From VRUE01 sp044867645 (GTDB taxonomy: Bacteria; Actinomycetota; Thermoleophilia; Solirubrobacterales; 70-9): 64,000 nucleotides of DNA. The translations under genes and the position numbers were made by a program. The notes under the pieces were generated by a model that had not been told where the DNA came from, ran no database searches, and was given only the letters and a program-made list of their open reading frames with translations. The first letter of the stretch is position 1. Every line of letters starts with the position of its first letter. Positions 33,469 through 41,507 of the stretch are shown here, piece after piece. Where the stretch lies: assembly GCA_044867645.1 (NCBI GenBank), contig JBIOVI010000030.1, positions 1-64,000 of the forward strand, written 5' to 3'.

Positions 33469-34464
33469 GCCGACCACGACCACAACGATGAAGGCCAGAT
33501 AGAGGCCGAACCAGCCGAGCACGGGCGGCAGGCCGAAGCGCCCGCGCCGGTGCAGTGCCTCGTAAGCGAGAAAGCCACCGGCGAGGCCGAGCACGATCGA
33601 AAGAGCCGCATTGGTGCCCAGCTCCCAGTCGGTGAAGATCAGCCCGATCCCAAACGGGATCGTCGACTGGAAGACCATCGCCCCGGTGATGTTGCCGAGG
33701 GCCAGCGCGTCCTTCCCCTCGCGCACCCAGAAGAAGCTGTTGACCTTCTCCGGCAGCTCGGTGGCCAGTGGGGCGAGGATCAGGGCGAGGACGACCGCCT
33801 CGACGCCGAGGCTCTCGGCGATGTGCAGCAGCTCCTCGACGAAGAGGTGGGCGCCGCCGACCATCGCGCCGAGGCCGACGAGGAGCTGGATCACGCAGAG
33901 CAACAGGCTCGGGTCCATCCGCCGCTCGGAGCGGCGCTCGAAGAGAAGGGGATCGAGCGATGCATGGTCCTGCACGTCGCCGCCGCCGCTGAGCGTGCGG
34001 TGGATGTAGAGCGGATAGGCGAGGATGACGAGCACGCCGATCGGGATCCGCAGCGCCGCTGGCGCTCCCCAGGCCAGCGCCAGGGAGAGCAGGAAGAAGA
34101 CGAGGAAGAAGAGCAGGTCCCGCTCCAGCGTCGGCTTGTGCGCTCTCAGCCTCAGACCCTGGGCGCGGCGCTCGCGGTAGAGGTAGGCGAAGAGCCCGAC
34201 CAGCCCCATCGCCAGGGTCGCGAGCAAGAAGGGGGCGCCGACGATCGCCCCGATCGCGACCTGATCGGCTCCCTCCGCGGCACCGATCAAGGCCACGATC
34301 GCGATCAGCGTCTCCGGCATCGCCGTGCCGACCGCGGCCAGAACGCTTCCCACCGCGCCCTCCCCCAGCTCAAGCCGGTGCCCCATCCACTCGACCGCGT
34401 TGGTGAACAGCAGCGCCCCAGCAAGGATCACCGCGAAGCTCGCCAGCAGTAGGACCGCGTCCAT
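33463..34464 (-). CDS. Sodium/calcium exchanger family membrane protein
   Basis: 333 aa, about ten helices. The two alpha repeats of the cation/Ca exchanger superfamily are visible: GEGAVGSVLAAVGTAMPETL near residue 35 and ALILAPLATELPEKVNSFFW near residue 235, each with the conserved acidic residue (PE). The central loop is hydrophilic and short. It lies 29 bases downstream of a second exchanger gene on the same strand. The ion (Ca, Na or other) is not assignable. Confidence 0.85.
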   Translation of the reverse strand: MDAVLLLASFAVILAGALLFTNAVEWMGHRLELGEGAVGSVLAAVGTAMPETLIAIVALIGAAEGADQVAIGAIVGAPFLLATLAMGLVGLFAYLYRERRAQGLRLRAHKPTLERDLLFFLVFFLLSLALAWGAPAALRIPIGVLVILAYPLYIHRTLSGGGDVQDHASLDPLLFERRSERRMDPSLLLCVIQLLVGLGAMVGGAHLFVEELLHIAESLGVEAVVLALILAPLATELPEKVNSFFWVREGKDALALGNITGAMVFQSTIPFGIGLIFTDWELGTNAALSIVLGLAGGFLAYEALHRRGRFGLPPVLGWFGLYLAFIVVVVVGA

Positions 34465-34493
34465 CCGACGACCCTATAGAGAGGTGCCGGTGC

Positions 34494-35615
34494 TTAGGCG
34501 TAGTAGAAGGCGATGCCCAGGACGAGATAGACGGCCAGCAGTTGCACTCCCTCGAACCAGGTCGACTCGCCGTCCTGGGTGACGTAGTTGGCAATCAGCA
34601 CGGCGAGCAGGAGGGCACCGAGCTCGAAGCCGTTGAAGACCAGCGCCAGAGGCCCGGGACCGACGAAGATCGAGGCCAGCACCAGCACCGGGGCGACGAA
34701 GAGGGCGACCTGGGCGCTGGAGCCGATCGCGATGTTGACCGCGAGATCCATCTTGTCCTTCCTCGCGACCAGGACCGCGACCCAGTGCTCAGCGGCATTG
34801 CCGACGATCGCAACCACGATCACGCCGATAAAGAACTCGGAGAGGCCAGCCGAGTGGGAGGCCTCGCTGATCGAGCCGACCAGTACCTCCGACATCACCC
34901 CGACCAAAACCCCGGCAATCGCCAGCGCAATCACCGAAGTGCGTACCGACCAGCCCCAGCTGTCCTCGTCCTCGTACTCGGGGTTGAAGATGTCGCGGTG
35001 GGTTCTGAGTGAGAAGACGAGGCCGAAGACGTAGGTGACGATCAGGACCACAGCGACCGCAAGCGAGAGGTGCTCGACCGTCGAGCCGTACTCGACCAGC
35101 TCGGCGCCGGGTTGCGGCAAGCCCTGGCCCTCGACCAACTCGAAGATCGCCGGCATCAGCAAAGCAGCGGCGGCGAGCAGCAGCATCGACGTCTGCACGC
35201 TTGCACTCGTCCGGCTGAAGACCTGTTTCTCTCGCCCAAGGCCGCCGACCAGCATCGACGCCCCCAGCACGAGCAGGATGTTGCCGATGATCGAGCCGAT
35301 GATCGACGCTTTGACCACCTCGTGCAGGCCCTGCCCGAGCGCAAAGAGGGCGATGATCAGCTCCGGCGCATTGCCGAAGGTGACGTTGAGGAGGCCGCCG
35401 ATGCCGGGTCCCGAGCGCGCCGCCAGCTCCTCGGTGGCGCGCCCCATCAACGCCGCGGTGGGGACGATGCCGAGCGCCGAGGCAGCGAAGACCAGCGTCG
35501 CCGGCGACCCGGCCAGCTCGAGCGCGACGGCGACCGGGATCAGCGGCGTCAGCAGGTAGGGCCAGCCGTCCGGCCCGCGGAAGAAGGCGGCGTTCAGCCT
35601 CGGGGCGGCGTTCAT
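34494..35615 (-). CDS. Calcium/proton exchanger (Cax-like)
   Basis: 373 aa from the ATG at 35615. It is preferred to a TTG three codons earlier because a TACGCT box lies 8 bases upstream. The Cax signature GLLNVTFGNAPELIIALFAL is in alpha repeat 1, followed by IIGSIIGNILLVLGASMLVG. Repeat 2 is FIGVIVVAIVGNAAEHWVAV with IAIGSSAQVALFVAPVLVL. Such proteins expel cytosolic Ca2+ using the proton gradient. It probably forms one transcript with the next exchanger. Confidence 0.92.
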   Translation of the reverse strand: MNAAPRLNAAFFRGPDGWPYLLTPLIPVAVALELAGSPATLVFAASALGIVPTAALMGRATEELAARSGPGIGGLLNVTFGNAPELIIALFALGQGLHEVVKASIIGSIIGNILLVLGASMLVGGLGREKQVFSRTSASVQTSMLLLAAAALLMPAIFELVEGQGLPQPGAELVEYGSTVEHLSLAVAVVLIVTYVFGLVFSLRTHRDIFNPEYEDEDSWGWSVRTSVIALAIAGVLVGVMSEVLVGSISEASHSAGLSEFFIGVIVVAIVGNAAEHWVAVLVARKDKMDLAVNIAIGSSAQVALFVAPVLVLASIFVGPGPLALVFNGFELGALLLAVLIANYVTQDGESTWFEGVQLLAVYLVLGIAFYYA

Positions 35616-35642
35616 TGGCCGCAAGCGTATGTGGCGGTGCGG

Positions 35643-36770
35643 CTACTGGAGCAGCTTCGTGCAGTTCTGTAGGTCAACCGGGGTGCTCGCTTCACCGAGG
35701 CACTTCAGGTAGGCCTGCTGGCCACCTTCGGACCCCCCGCCTGAGGAGCCGCCGCCAGCCGCTTCGCCGAGTCCTTCGAGCAGTTTGCCGATGCTTGCGC
35801 CCCCACCTTCGCCGTTGAGCAGGCCGAGCAGGTCGATTGGGTTGACCCCGAGCTTCAGGAAGAGGTCGTTAAGCGGCTTGGCGTTCTGCGGAGCGGATAT
35901 CTCCTGTTCCTCATTAACGCCCGTCAGCTGCAGGTCGAAATCGATTTCGACGCTCTTCGGACCGCTGCCCTTGTCCTTCGGTTCAATCTTCAGCTGCGCC
36001 GCGATCCGCCGCACGATGTTGTCGTCGCCGACGTAGACATCGACGTGGGCGCTTTTCAGGGCGTCCTTCACTTCGCTCTTTGCCTGGTCGATTTCCGAAG
36101 CGGAGGGAAGCGGACCGGCGGCGGCGATCTGAGCTTCGCAGGCCGGGCTTTCGATGACTTCAAGCAGGGCGTCGATAGCCCCGGTGGCATTGAGGTCGCC
36201 ACTCACTTTGGTCGTATCCGTGCCGCCGACATCGGCGCTGCCGTCGTTGCTGGCGTTTTCGACGAAGTCGGCGACCTTGAGCTTGCCGACCGCTTCCTGG
36301 CATTCGGAGGCAGCTGCCGTTTCGCCCTTGCCACCGCTCTGCGCCATCTGCTGTTTAAGCGCCGATTCGACGAAGCTGAAGGTGGTCGGGTCGACTTCGT
36401 ACTCGATCCCTTCCCAGTTGACGTAAGCGCTGTTGGGGAGCAGCACCAGGCCGCCGTCGAAGTCGATGTCGCTGCCGTTGATCGACCCGCTCGCCTTCGC
36501 GGTCATGTCGAGCTGCGGGAGCTCGCCCTTGCCTTCGCCCTGGAAAGGCCCCGAGAGGCTGACGTCGAGGTTGCCGCCTTCCTTGCCCGCGGCTTTGACC
36601 TCGAGCGAGAGGTCGAGGTTGCCGCTGTCGATGCCCTGCAGCGTCGCTTCGCTGACGACGGTCTGAGGGCTCTCGCTGCTCCTATCGCTGCTCCCGCAAG
36701 CGGTGAGCGTCGCCATCGCCAATAGGGCGGCAACGGCAGTAAGGGCATAGAGAAAGCGAAGTCGGCTCAA
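35643..36770 (-). CDS. Lipoprotein, possibly LppX/LprAFG-like
   Basis: 375 aa from the TTG at 36770, supported by AGGAGG 7-8 bases upstream. The signal peptide ends in a lipobox ATLTAC. The mature domain alternates hydrophobic and polar residues (IDSGNLDLSLEVKAAGKEGG, MTAKASGSINGSDIDFDGGL) like the U-shaped beta-sheet lipid carriers of the LppX/LolA group. A Gly/Ser-rich region and two Cys (KCLGEASTPVDLQNC) close the C-terminus. The lipid-carrier assignment is tentative. Confidence 0.72.
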   Translation of the reverse strand: MSRLRFLYALTAVAALLAMATLTACGSSDRSSESPQTVVSEATLQGIDSGNLDLSLEVKAAGKEGGNLDVSLSGPFQGEGKGELPQLDMTAKASGSINGSDIDFDGGLVLLPNSAYVNWEGIEYEVDPTTFSFVESALKQQMAQSGGKGETAAASECQEAVGKLKVADFVENASNDGSADVGGTDTTKVSGDLNATGAIDALLEVIESPACEAQIAAAGPLPSASEIDQAKSEVKDALKSAHVDVYVGDDNIVRRIAAQLKIEPKDKGSGPKSVEIDFDLQLTGVNEEQEISAPQNAKPLNDLFLKLGVNPIDLLGLLNGEGGGASIGKLLEGLGEAAGGGSSGGGSEGGQQAYLKCLGEASTPVDLQNCTKLLQ

Positions 36771-36837
36771 GGCGGGGCCTCCTGAAGGTGGGATGCAATC
36801 GCGGGATCGTAAGGCTAGACGGTCGAACCTCCGTCCT

Positions 36838-37059
36838 TCACCGATTCCGCAGCTGCGGCGGCGTGCTCTCGGTGATATTGAGCGCCAGCGGGAAGAGGAA
36901 GGCGCCGAGGAAGATCAGGACCACGCCGACGGCGACCAGCAGGCGGGAGCTGGTTGCGTGGCCGAGAACGCCGGTGGCAAAGCCGATCAGCACCAGCGCG
37001 ATGTAGGGGCCGGCGCTGTGAGGCAGCAGGGCCGCGATGGAGAGGGCGAGGTCGGGCAC
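36838..37059 (-). CDS. Small two-helix membrane protein
   Basis: 73 aa from the GTG at 37059. Two hydrophobic helices (about 18-34 and 40-60) are joined by a short loop, and a polar C-terminus follows. Its start is only 22 bases from the divergent MoxR start, and the -10 boxes overlap (see 37068-37075). No known family. Confidence 0.65.
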   Translation of the reverse strand: MPDLALSIAALLPHSAGPYIALVLIGFATGVLGHATSSRLLVAVGVVLIFLGAFLFPLALNITESTPPQLRNR

Positions 37060-37067
37060 CGAGGCGG

Positions 37068-37075
37068 ATTATCAT
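37068..37075. promoter_or_regulatory. Symmetric -10 element serving two divergent leaderless genes
   Basis: Within 22 bp between two start codons, TATCAT (37070-37075) reads rightward and GATAAT (37073 down to 37068) reads leftward. TATCAT ends 6 bases before the MoxR ATG, exactly the spacing for a +1 at the A of ATG. The leftward box ends 8 bases before the GTG. Confidence 0.6.
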
Positions 37076-37081
37076 CGCCGC

Positions 37082-37975
37082 ATGAATGCGACGCAGGCTC
37101 CCGGCTCGGTGGCGGAGACCAAGGAGGCGTTGGCCGCCGCCGGCTACCTCGCGGACGAGCCGGCCGCGCTGGTCTCCTTCCTAGCCCAGCGGCTCGGCAA
37201 GCCGGTCCTGGTCGAGGGGCCGGCGGGGGTCGGCAAGACCGAGCTGGCCAAGGCGCTCTCCCGGGCCAGCGGCCGCGAGCTGATCCGGCTGCAGTGCTAC
37301 GAGGGCCTCGACGAGGCGAAGGCGCTCTACGAGTGGAACTACCGCAAGCAGCTACTGCGCATCCAGGCCGGTGGCGAGTCTGGCTGGGAGGAGGTCCACG
37401 GCGACATCTTCGGTGAGGAGTTCTTGCTGGAGCGGCCGCTGATGCAGGCGATCGCCAGCCCTGAGCCCGTCGTCCTCTTGATCGACGAGATCGACAAGAC
37501 CGACCAGGAGTTCGAGGCGATGCTGCTGGAGCTGCTCTCGGACTTCCAGATCAGCATCCCCGAGCTGGGCCAAGTGGCGGCAACCTCGATGCCGATCGTC
37601 GTCCTCACCTCGAACAACTCGCGCGAGCTGACCGAGGCGCTGAAGCGGCGCTGTCTCTACCTCTGGCTCGACTATCCCGAGCTGGAGCGGGAGATGGAGA
37701 TCGTCCGCCTTCATGCACCGGAGCTGCCGGAGGCGCTGGCGCGCCGCATGGTCGAGGTGGTGCGGATGGTGCGCGCGCTCGACCTGAAGAAGCCCCCGTC
37801 GATCGCCGAGACGATCGACTGGGCGCGGACGCTGCTGCTGATGGGCGCAGACGACATCGACCGCGAGACCTTCGAGCAGTCGATGTCGATCATCGTCAAG
37901 CACCGCACCGATATCGACCTGGTCGCGGAGAGAGTCGGGATGCAGCTTGCCGAGTCCGTACGGCCCCAAAGCTGA
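37082..37975 (+). CDS. MoxR-type AAA+ ATPase
   Basis: 297 aa from the ATG at 37082. Walker A (VEGPAGVGKTELAKAL), Walker B (VLLIDEIDKTDQEFE), sensor 1 (PIVVLTSNNSRELTEALKRR) and a sensor 2 region are present. MoxR ATPases act as chaperones that insert metals or mature complexes together with a VWA-domain partner. That partner follows here with a 29-base overlap. The arrangement resembles CoxD/CoxE of CO dehydrogenase clusters, but no such enzyme is nearby. Confidence 0.92.
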   Translation: MNATQAPGSVAETKEALAAAGYLADEPAALVSFLAQRLGKPVLVEGPAGVGKTELAKALSRASGRELIRLQCYEGLDEAKALYEWNYRKQLLRIQAGGESGWEEVHGDIFGEEFLLERPLMQAIASPEPVVLLIDEIDKTDQEFEAMLLELLSDFQISIPELGQVAATSMPIVVLTSNNSRELTEALKRRCLYLWLDYPELEREMEIVRLHAPELPEALARRMVEVVRMVRALDLKKPPSIAETIDWARTLLLMGADDIDRETFEQSMSIIVKHRTDIDLVAERVGMQLAESVRPQS

Positions 37976-39350
37976 GGCCGGCCCGCCCGGCCTGGCCCCG
38001 AAGCTGCTCGGCTTCTGCGAGGAGCTGCGCAGCGAGGGGGTGGCGGTAGGGACCTCGGAGATCCTCGACGCCTTCGCTGCCCTCAACGAGGTTCCCTGGA
38101 CCTCACGGGACGACTTCCGCGAGGCGCTGGCGACGACGATCGCCAAGTCGCAGGAGGACCGGCGCCTCTTCGAGCTGCTCTTCGAGCGCTGGTTCTTCCG
38201 CGCCGCCGAGACCGAGGCAATCGAGCGTGAGATCGGTGAGACCGAGCAGCGCCACGAGGGCGCCGAGCGGCTCGATATAGACGAGCTGCGCGAGCAGATC
38301 CGCGAGGCGATCGCGGCGGGCAACGAGGATGAGCTGCGCGACCTGGCGCGGCTCGCGATCGCGGCCTTCGGCCGTCAGGGCGAGGGCTCGGGGGTCGTCG
38401 GCGTCGACGTTCAGCGGATCCGCCGCACGCTGGAGCTCTCCGCCGGCACCCAGCCAGAGGCGACCGACGGCGTCGCGCAGCTGCCGCCGATCGACCGCGA
38501 GCAGCTCAACCGCTTCGAGCGACACCTGCGCCGCGAGCTGGAACGCGACCTGATCGAGCGCACCTCCACCCTCCCTCCCTCACGCCCGCTGGCCGAGCTG
38601 GACCGGGCGCTGCCGACCAGCCCGACCCAGGACCTGGCGGCGGTACACCGCGCCGTCTCGCAGATGAAGCGGCGCCTGGCGACGCTCGGCCACGAGCAGC
38701 GGGGGCGGCGCAAGGGCCGGACGGTGGACGTGCGGCGCACGATGCGCGCCTCGCTGGAGACCGGCGGCGTACCGATGCACCTGCGCTACCGGCCGAAGCG
38801 GCCGCGCCGTCCAGAGATCTACGTGCTCTGCGACGTCTCGACCTCGGTCACTTCGGCCAGCGTCTTCTTCCTCTCGGTCCTGCACGCCCTGCACGACTCG
38901 TTCCGCAAGCTGCGCAGCTTCGTCTTCATCGAGCGGATCTCCGAGGTAACCGAGATCTTCGAGCACGAGCGAGACTTCCGCGAGATCGCCCGGCGGATCT
39001 CCAGCGAGGGCGGCGTCGCCGACGTCTCCGGCTACACCGACTACGGCAGGGTTTGGCAAGAGTTCTTGACTGAGATCTCCGACGATCTCGATCCCCGCTC
39101 GACCGTGATCGTGCTCGGCGACGCGCGCACCAACGGTCGTGAGCCGCACGCCGAGGTCTTCGCGCAGGTGGCGGAGAGGGCCGGCCGCCTCTTCTGGCTC
39201 AACCCGGAGCCGAAGCTCTATTGGAACTACGGCGACTCGGTGATGGCCGCCTACGAGCGCCACTGCGACGGCGCCTTCGAGTGCTGGACCACCCGGCACC
39301 TGGAGAACTTCGTCAACGTCGTCGCCGGCGGCGTCCCGGCCGTTGACTGA
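37947..39350 (+). CDS. VWA-domain protein, CoxE-like partner of the MoxR ATPase
   Basis: 467 aa from a TTG at 37947; later starts are possible. The N-terminal helical region (GFCEELRSEGVAVGTSEILD) is typical of CoxE/YeaD2-like proteins. A charged middle region follows. The C-terminal von Willebrand A domain has an incomplete MIDAS: DVSTSVTS in YVLCDVSTSVTSASVFF, with a later Asp in VIVLGDARTNGREP. It acts with the AAA+ ATPase encoded upstream. The target complex is unknown. Confidence 0.88.
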   Translation: MPSPYGPKAEAGPPGLAPKLLGFCEELRSEGVAVGTSEILDAFAALNEVPWTSRDDFREALATTIAKSQEDRRLFELLFERWFFRAAETEAIEREIGETEQRHEGAERLDIDELREQIREAIAAGNEDELRDLARLAIAAFGRQGEGSGVVGVDVQRIRRTLELSAGTQPEATDGVAQLPPIDREQLNRFERHLRRELERDLIERTSTLPPSRPLAELDRALPTSPTQDLAAVHRAVSQMKRRLATLGHEQRGRRKGRTVDVRRTMRASLETGGVPMHLRYRPKRPRRPEIYVLCDVSTSVTSASVFFLSVLHALHDSFRKLRSFVFIERISEVTEIFEHERDFREIARRISSEGGVADVSGYTDYGRVWQEFLTEISDDLDPRSTVIVLGDARTNGREPHAEVFAQVAERAGRLFWLNPEPKLYWNYGDSVMAAYERHCDGAFECWTTRHLENFVNVVAGGVPAVD

Positions 39351-39471
39351 GCGTCGATTCTTGCGGCGCACGGTTTGGCACGCGCGCAAAAGCATCCCTC
39401 GTCATTTGCAGGCGTGATTTGGTGCGGGCCGGCACCAGTGTGGTCCTCAGCAGGTCTTCTATCAAGTTTTC

Positions 39472-39500
39472 TTGATTACTCATCCACAGAATGCTATGGA
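39472..39500 (+). promoter_or_regulatory. Promoter of the second small secreted protein gene
   Basis: TTGATT (39472-39477) and TATGGA (39495-39500) are 17 bases apart. The start would be near 39507, giving a leader of about 28 bases with an AAAGGA ribosome binding site before the ATG at 39535. The rest of the 39351-39471 stretch holds no gene. Confidence 0.55.
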
Positions 39501-39534
39501 TCATGCGGCCCGCAACGGAGACGAAAGGACTCAC

Positions 39535-40224
39535 ATGGCTCGCTGCCTTCAGATATCCGGACTGTGCCTCGTTCTTGTCCTTGTGGGCAGCGTCATAGGC
39601 ACCTCGTCTGCGGCGGCGTGGCAGTTCCATTCGGAAATAGCCCCGCTGAAGGTCACAGGGTCCATCGATTCGGGAGCAGACGTATTCGAACTGGATGCTG
39701 GCACCGTGTCTTGCAGCACGGTCAGCTACACCGGCACAGTCGGTAACTTGACAGCGACCACATGGATGCTGTCTCCGTCGTATAGCGGTTGCATCGCTTT
39801 TGGCTTCGCGAATACCGTTATCTCGATGAACGGTTGTGAATACCTGCTCCACGCTGAAGCAACCGAAGGGGGAATCAACAAAGGCTCGATGGACATCGCA
39901 TGCCCATCCGGCAAAGAAGTAACAATCGTGGTGTCCTCATTCGGCACCACCAAGTGCACGATTCATATTCCTCCCCAAACCGGGCTCCGAACGCTCAGGT
40001 TCACAAATATCGGTACTGGCACGACACGTGAAATCACAGTGGACCTCAATATCAGTGGCGCCGCTGGCGGGGGAGGCCTCAAATACTCACAAACAGCTGG
40101 AACCGGTTTCGGCGCCTGCAGCAACGCCACCAACACAAGCCTGGGGAGTTACAACGGACTGGCATCGCTCACAGGCGAGGCTGACTTCGGGACGGAAGGC
40201 CACGTCGGCATCTACGCCCAGTAG
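39535..40224 (+). CDS. Small secreted protein, paralogue of the protein at the window start
   Basis: 229 aa from the ATG at 39535. A signal peptide (LCLVLVLVGSVIGTSSAAA) is followed by a beta-rich mature protein with five Cys (SCSTV, SGCIA, NGCEY, IACPS, TKCTIH) and a sixth in GFGACSNAT. The C-terminal 60 residues match the partial protein at 2-208. The gene is clearly less GC-rich than its neighbours and less strict in third-position GC. Family unknown; extracellular function likely. Confidence 0.8.
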   Translation: MARCLQISGLCLVLVLVGSVIGTSSAAAWQFHSEIAPLKVTGSIDSGADVFELDAGTVSCSTVSYTGTVGNLTATTWMLSPSYSGCIAFGFANTVISMNGCEYLLHAEATEGGINKGSMDIACPSGKEVTIVVSSFGTTKCTIHIPPQTGLRTLRFTNIGTGTTREITVDLNISGAAGGGGLKYSQTAGTGFGACSNATNTSLGSYNGLASLTGEADFGTEGHVGIYAQ

Positions 40225-40236
40225 ACCGGCCGGCGC

Positions 40237-41130
40237 TCAGCCAGCCGAGGCGGGAGCCGCCGTCGGCTGCCGCGCCGCCCCGATTGCCGCGCCGATCAGG
40301 CCAAGGCCGACGATGATGGCGGCAAGCCAGACCAGCAAGCCAAGAATGGGCACCAGTGCCGCGACGCGCAGGATCGCCAAGCCTGCGAGAAAAGCGAGGA
40401 TACGTCCCCGGGGCGGCTTGACGATCGCGCGGCCGAGCACCCAGGCAGCAGTCACATAGGCGATGGCGCCGAGCGGCAACAGCGCCAGGCCAATGCCGAT
40501 CGCAAGCGGTAAGCCGACCAGAGTGATGGCCGAAATGCCCGCCAAGAGCGGCAGCACGATAAAGATCGCGATGCCGATTGCGATCGTGGGCCCGATCCGC
40601 CCCCGTGCCTGCGCGAAGACGGCGTCGGCGGCGCGCGGCGCGATCAACAGCAGCAAGATGCCGAGCACCGCGGCCGAGATGCCGATCGCCAGCCAGAAAA
40701 CGAATGCGCCGATGAATGGGAAGAGGCCAAGCGAGTCGGTCCAGCCTTCCTTTTCGATCTTCCCTTCGACCGTGGCAGCGGGAGCGACCCGCGGCCGTTC
40801 GTCGCCGTAGATCAGGTCGCCCTCGACCCTCGCGGTCGGCAGCAGACGGGCCCGGCCGGCGATCGTCACCAAGTTGCCGTCGACGTGTCCGCTGACCAGC
40901 GCGTCACCGGCGACCAGGATGACGTCCCCGTCGACCCGGCCGGAAATCCGCGCGTCGCCATTGACGATGAAAACACCATCGATCGTTTCGCCGCGCTCGA
41001 CCGCGACGTCGCCGTTGATCACGACAAGCGCATCGTCGTTCGCTTGGTCGGGGAGCGTTGCTGCGCAGGCCGACGCAGCGAGGAGAGGAAACGCGAGAAG
41101 CACAGCAGAAAAGAGGAGGAGGCGACGCAC
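40237..41130 (-). CDS. Membrane protein with a bactofilin-like beta domain
   Basis: 297 aa. A signal peptide (about 1-22) leads to an extracytoplasmic repeat region (VVINGDVAVERGETIDGVFI, then VNGDARISGRVDGDVILVAG, then DALVSGHVDGNLVTIAGRAR). This is the hexapeptide-like beta-helix seen in bactofilin/polymer-forming domains. Four or five transmembrane helices follow (about 135-285). Such signal-peptide plus bactofilin plus membrane proteins are common but uncharacterised. It may organise an envelope structure. Confidence 0.78.
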   Translation of the reverse strand: MRRLLLFSAVLLAFPLLAASACAATLPDQANDDALVVINGDVAVERGETIDGVFIVNGDARISGRVDGDVILVAGDALVSGHVDGNLVTIAGRARLLPTARVEGDLIYGDERPRVAPAATVEGKIEKEGWTDSLGLFPFIGAFVFWLAIGISAAVLGILLLLIAPRAADAVFAQARGRIGPTIAIGIAIFIVLPLLAGISAITLVGLPLAIGIGLALLPLGAIAYVTAAWVLGRAIVKPPRGRILAFLAGLAILRVAALVPILGLLVWLAAIIVGLGLIGAAIGAARQPTAAPASAG

Positions 41131-41191
41131 CGTGTGTCTAGCCTAGCTCGGGTCCCGGCTCGCCGTTTCGGCGACGGCCGTTATAAAGCGA

Positions 41192-41401
41192 TCACTGGCC
41201 TGCCCTGCGCAGCGACCCTGGGCGGCGCAGCGACTCGCCGAGGATAAGCCTGGCCCGGTAATAGATCGCCTCGTCGACTCCCTCACGGTCGCCGGAAGCC
41301 TCAGCCAAGACTCCCCTGCGCGCCTCGATGCGCTCTCCGCGCAGCACCCCACTTAGCCTTCCCCGTGAAGTAACGATGGTCCTGCTCACTGGTCGACCCA
41401 T
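41192..41401 (-). CDS. Small basic protein with a strong ribosome binding site
   Basis: 69 aa from the ATG at 41401. AAAGGAGA lies 6-7 bases upstream and an AT-rich promoter-like stretch (41418-41450) precedes it, which makes this more than a chance frame. The product is Arg-rich (SRTIVTSRGRLSGVLRGERI and onward), single-domain, with no membrane segment. It is not a known family to me. It sits in the otherwise gene-free 41131-41507 gap and is divergent from the PhoD-like gene. Confidence 0.42.
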   Translation of the reverse strand: MGRPVSRTIVTSRGRLSGVLRGERIEARRGVLAEASGDREGVDEAIYYRARLILGESLRRPGSLRRAGQ

Positions 41402-41507
41402 GCCCGTCTCCTTTCTAGAGTTTGTTGAGTTTAAAAATCAAGAATAACAGGCATAGGGACTTACAAATTAGGGAAGAGAGAAACAATGGGCACGAAGGAG
41501 AGAGTCG

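Noticed and set aside
37082..39350. Assignment of the MoxR/VWA pair to a CO dehydrogenase operon
   Set aside because: No CoxL, CoxM or CoxS gene lies anywhere in the window; only the family-level description is supported.
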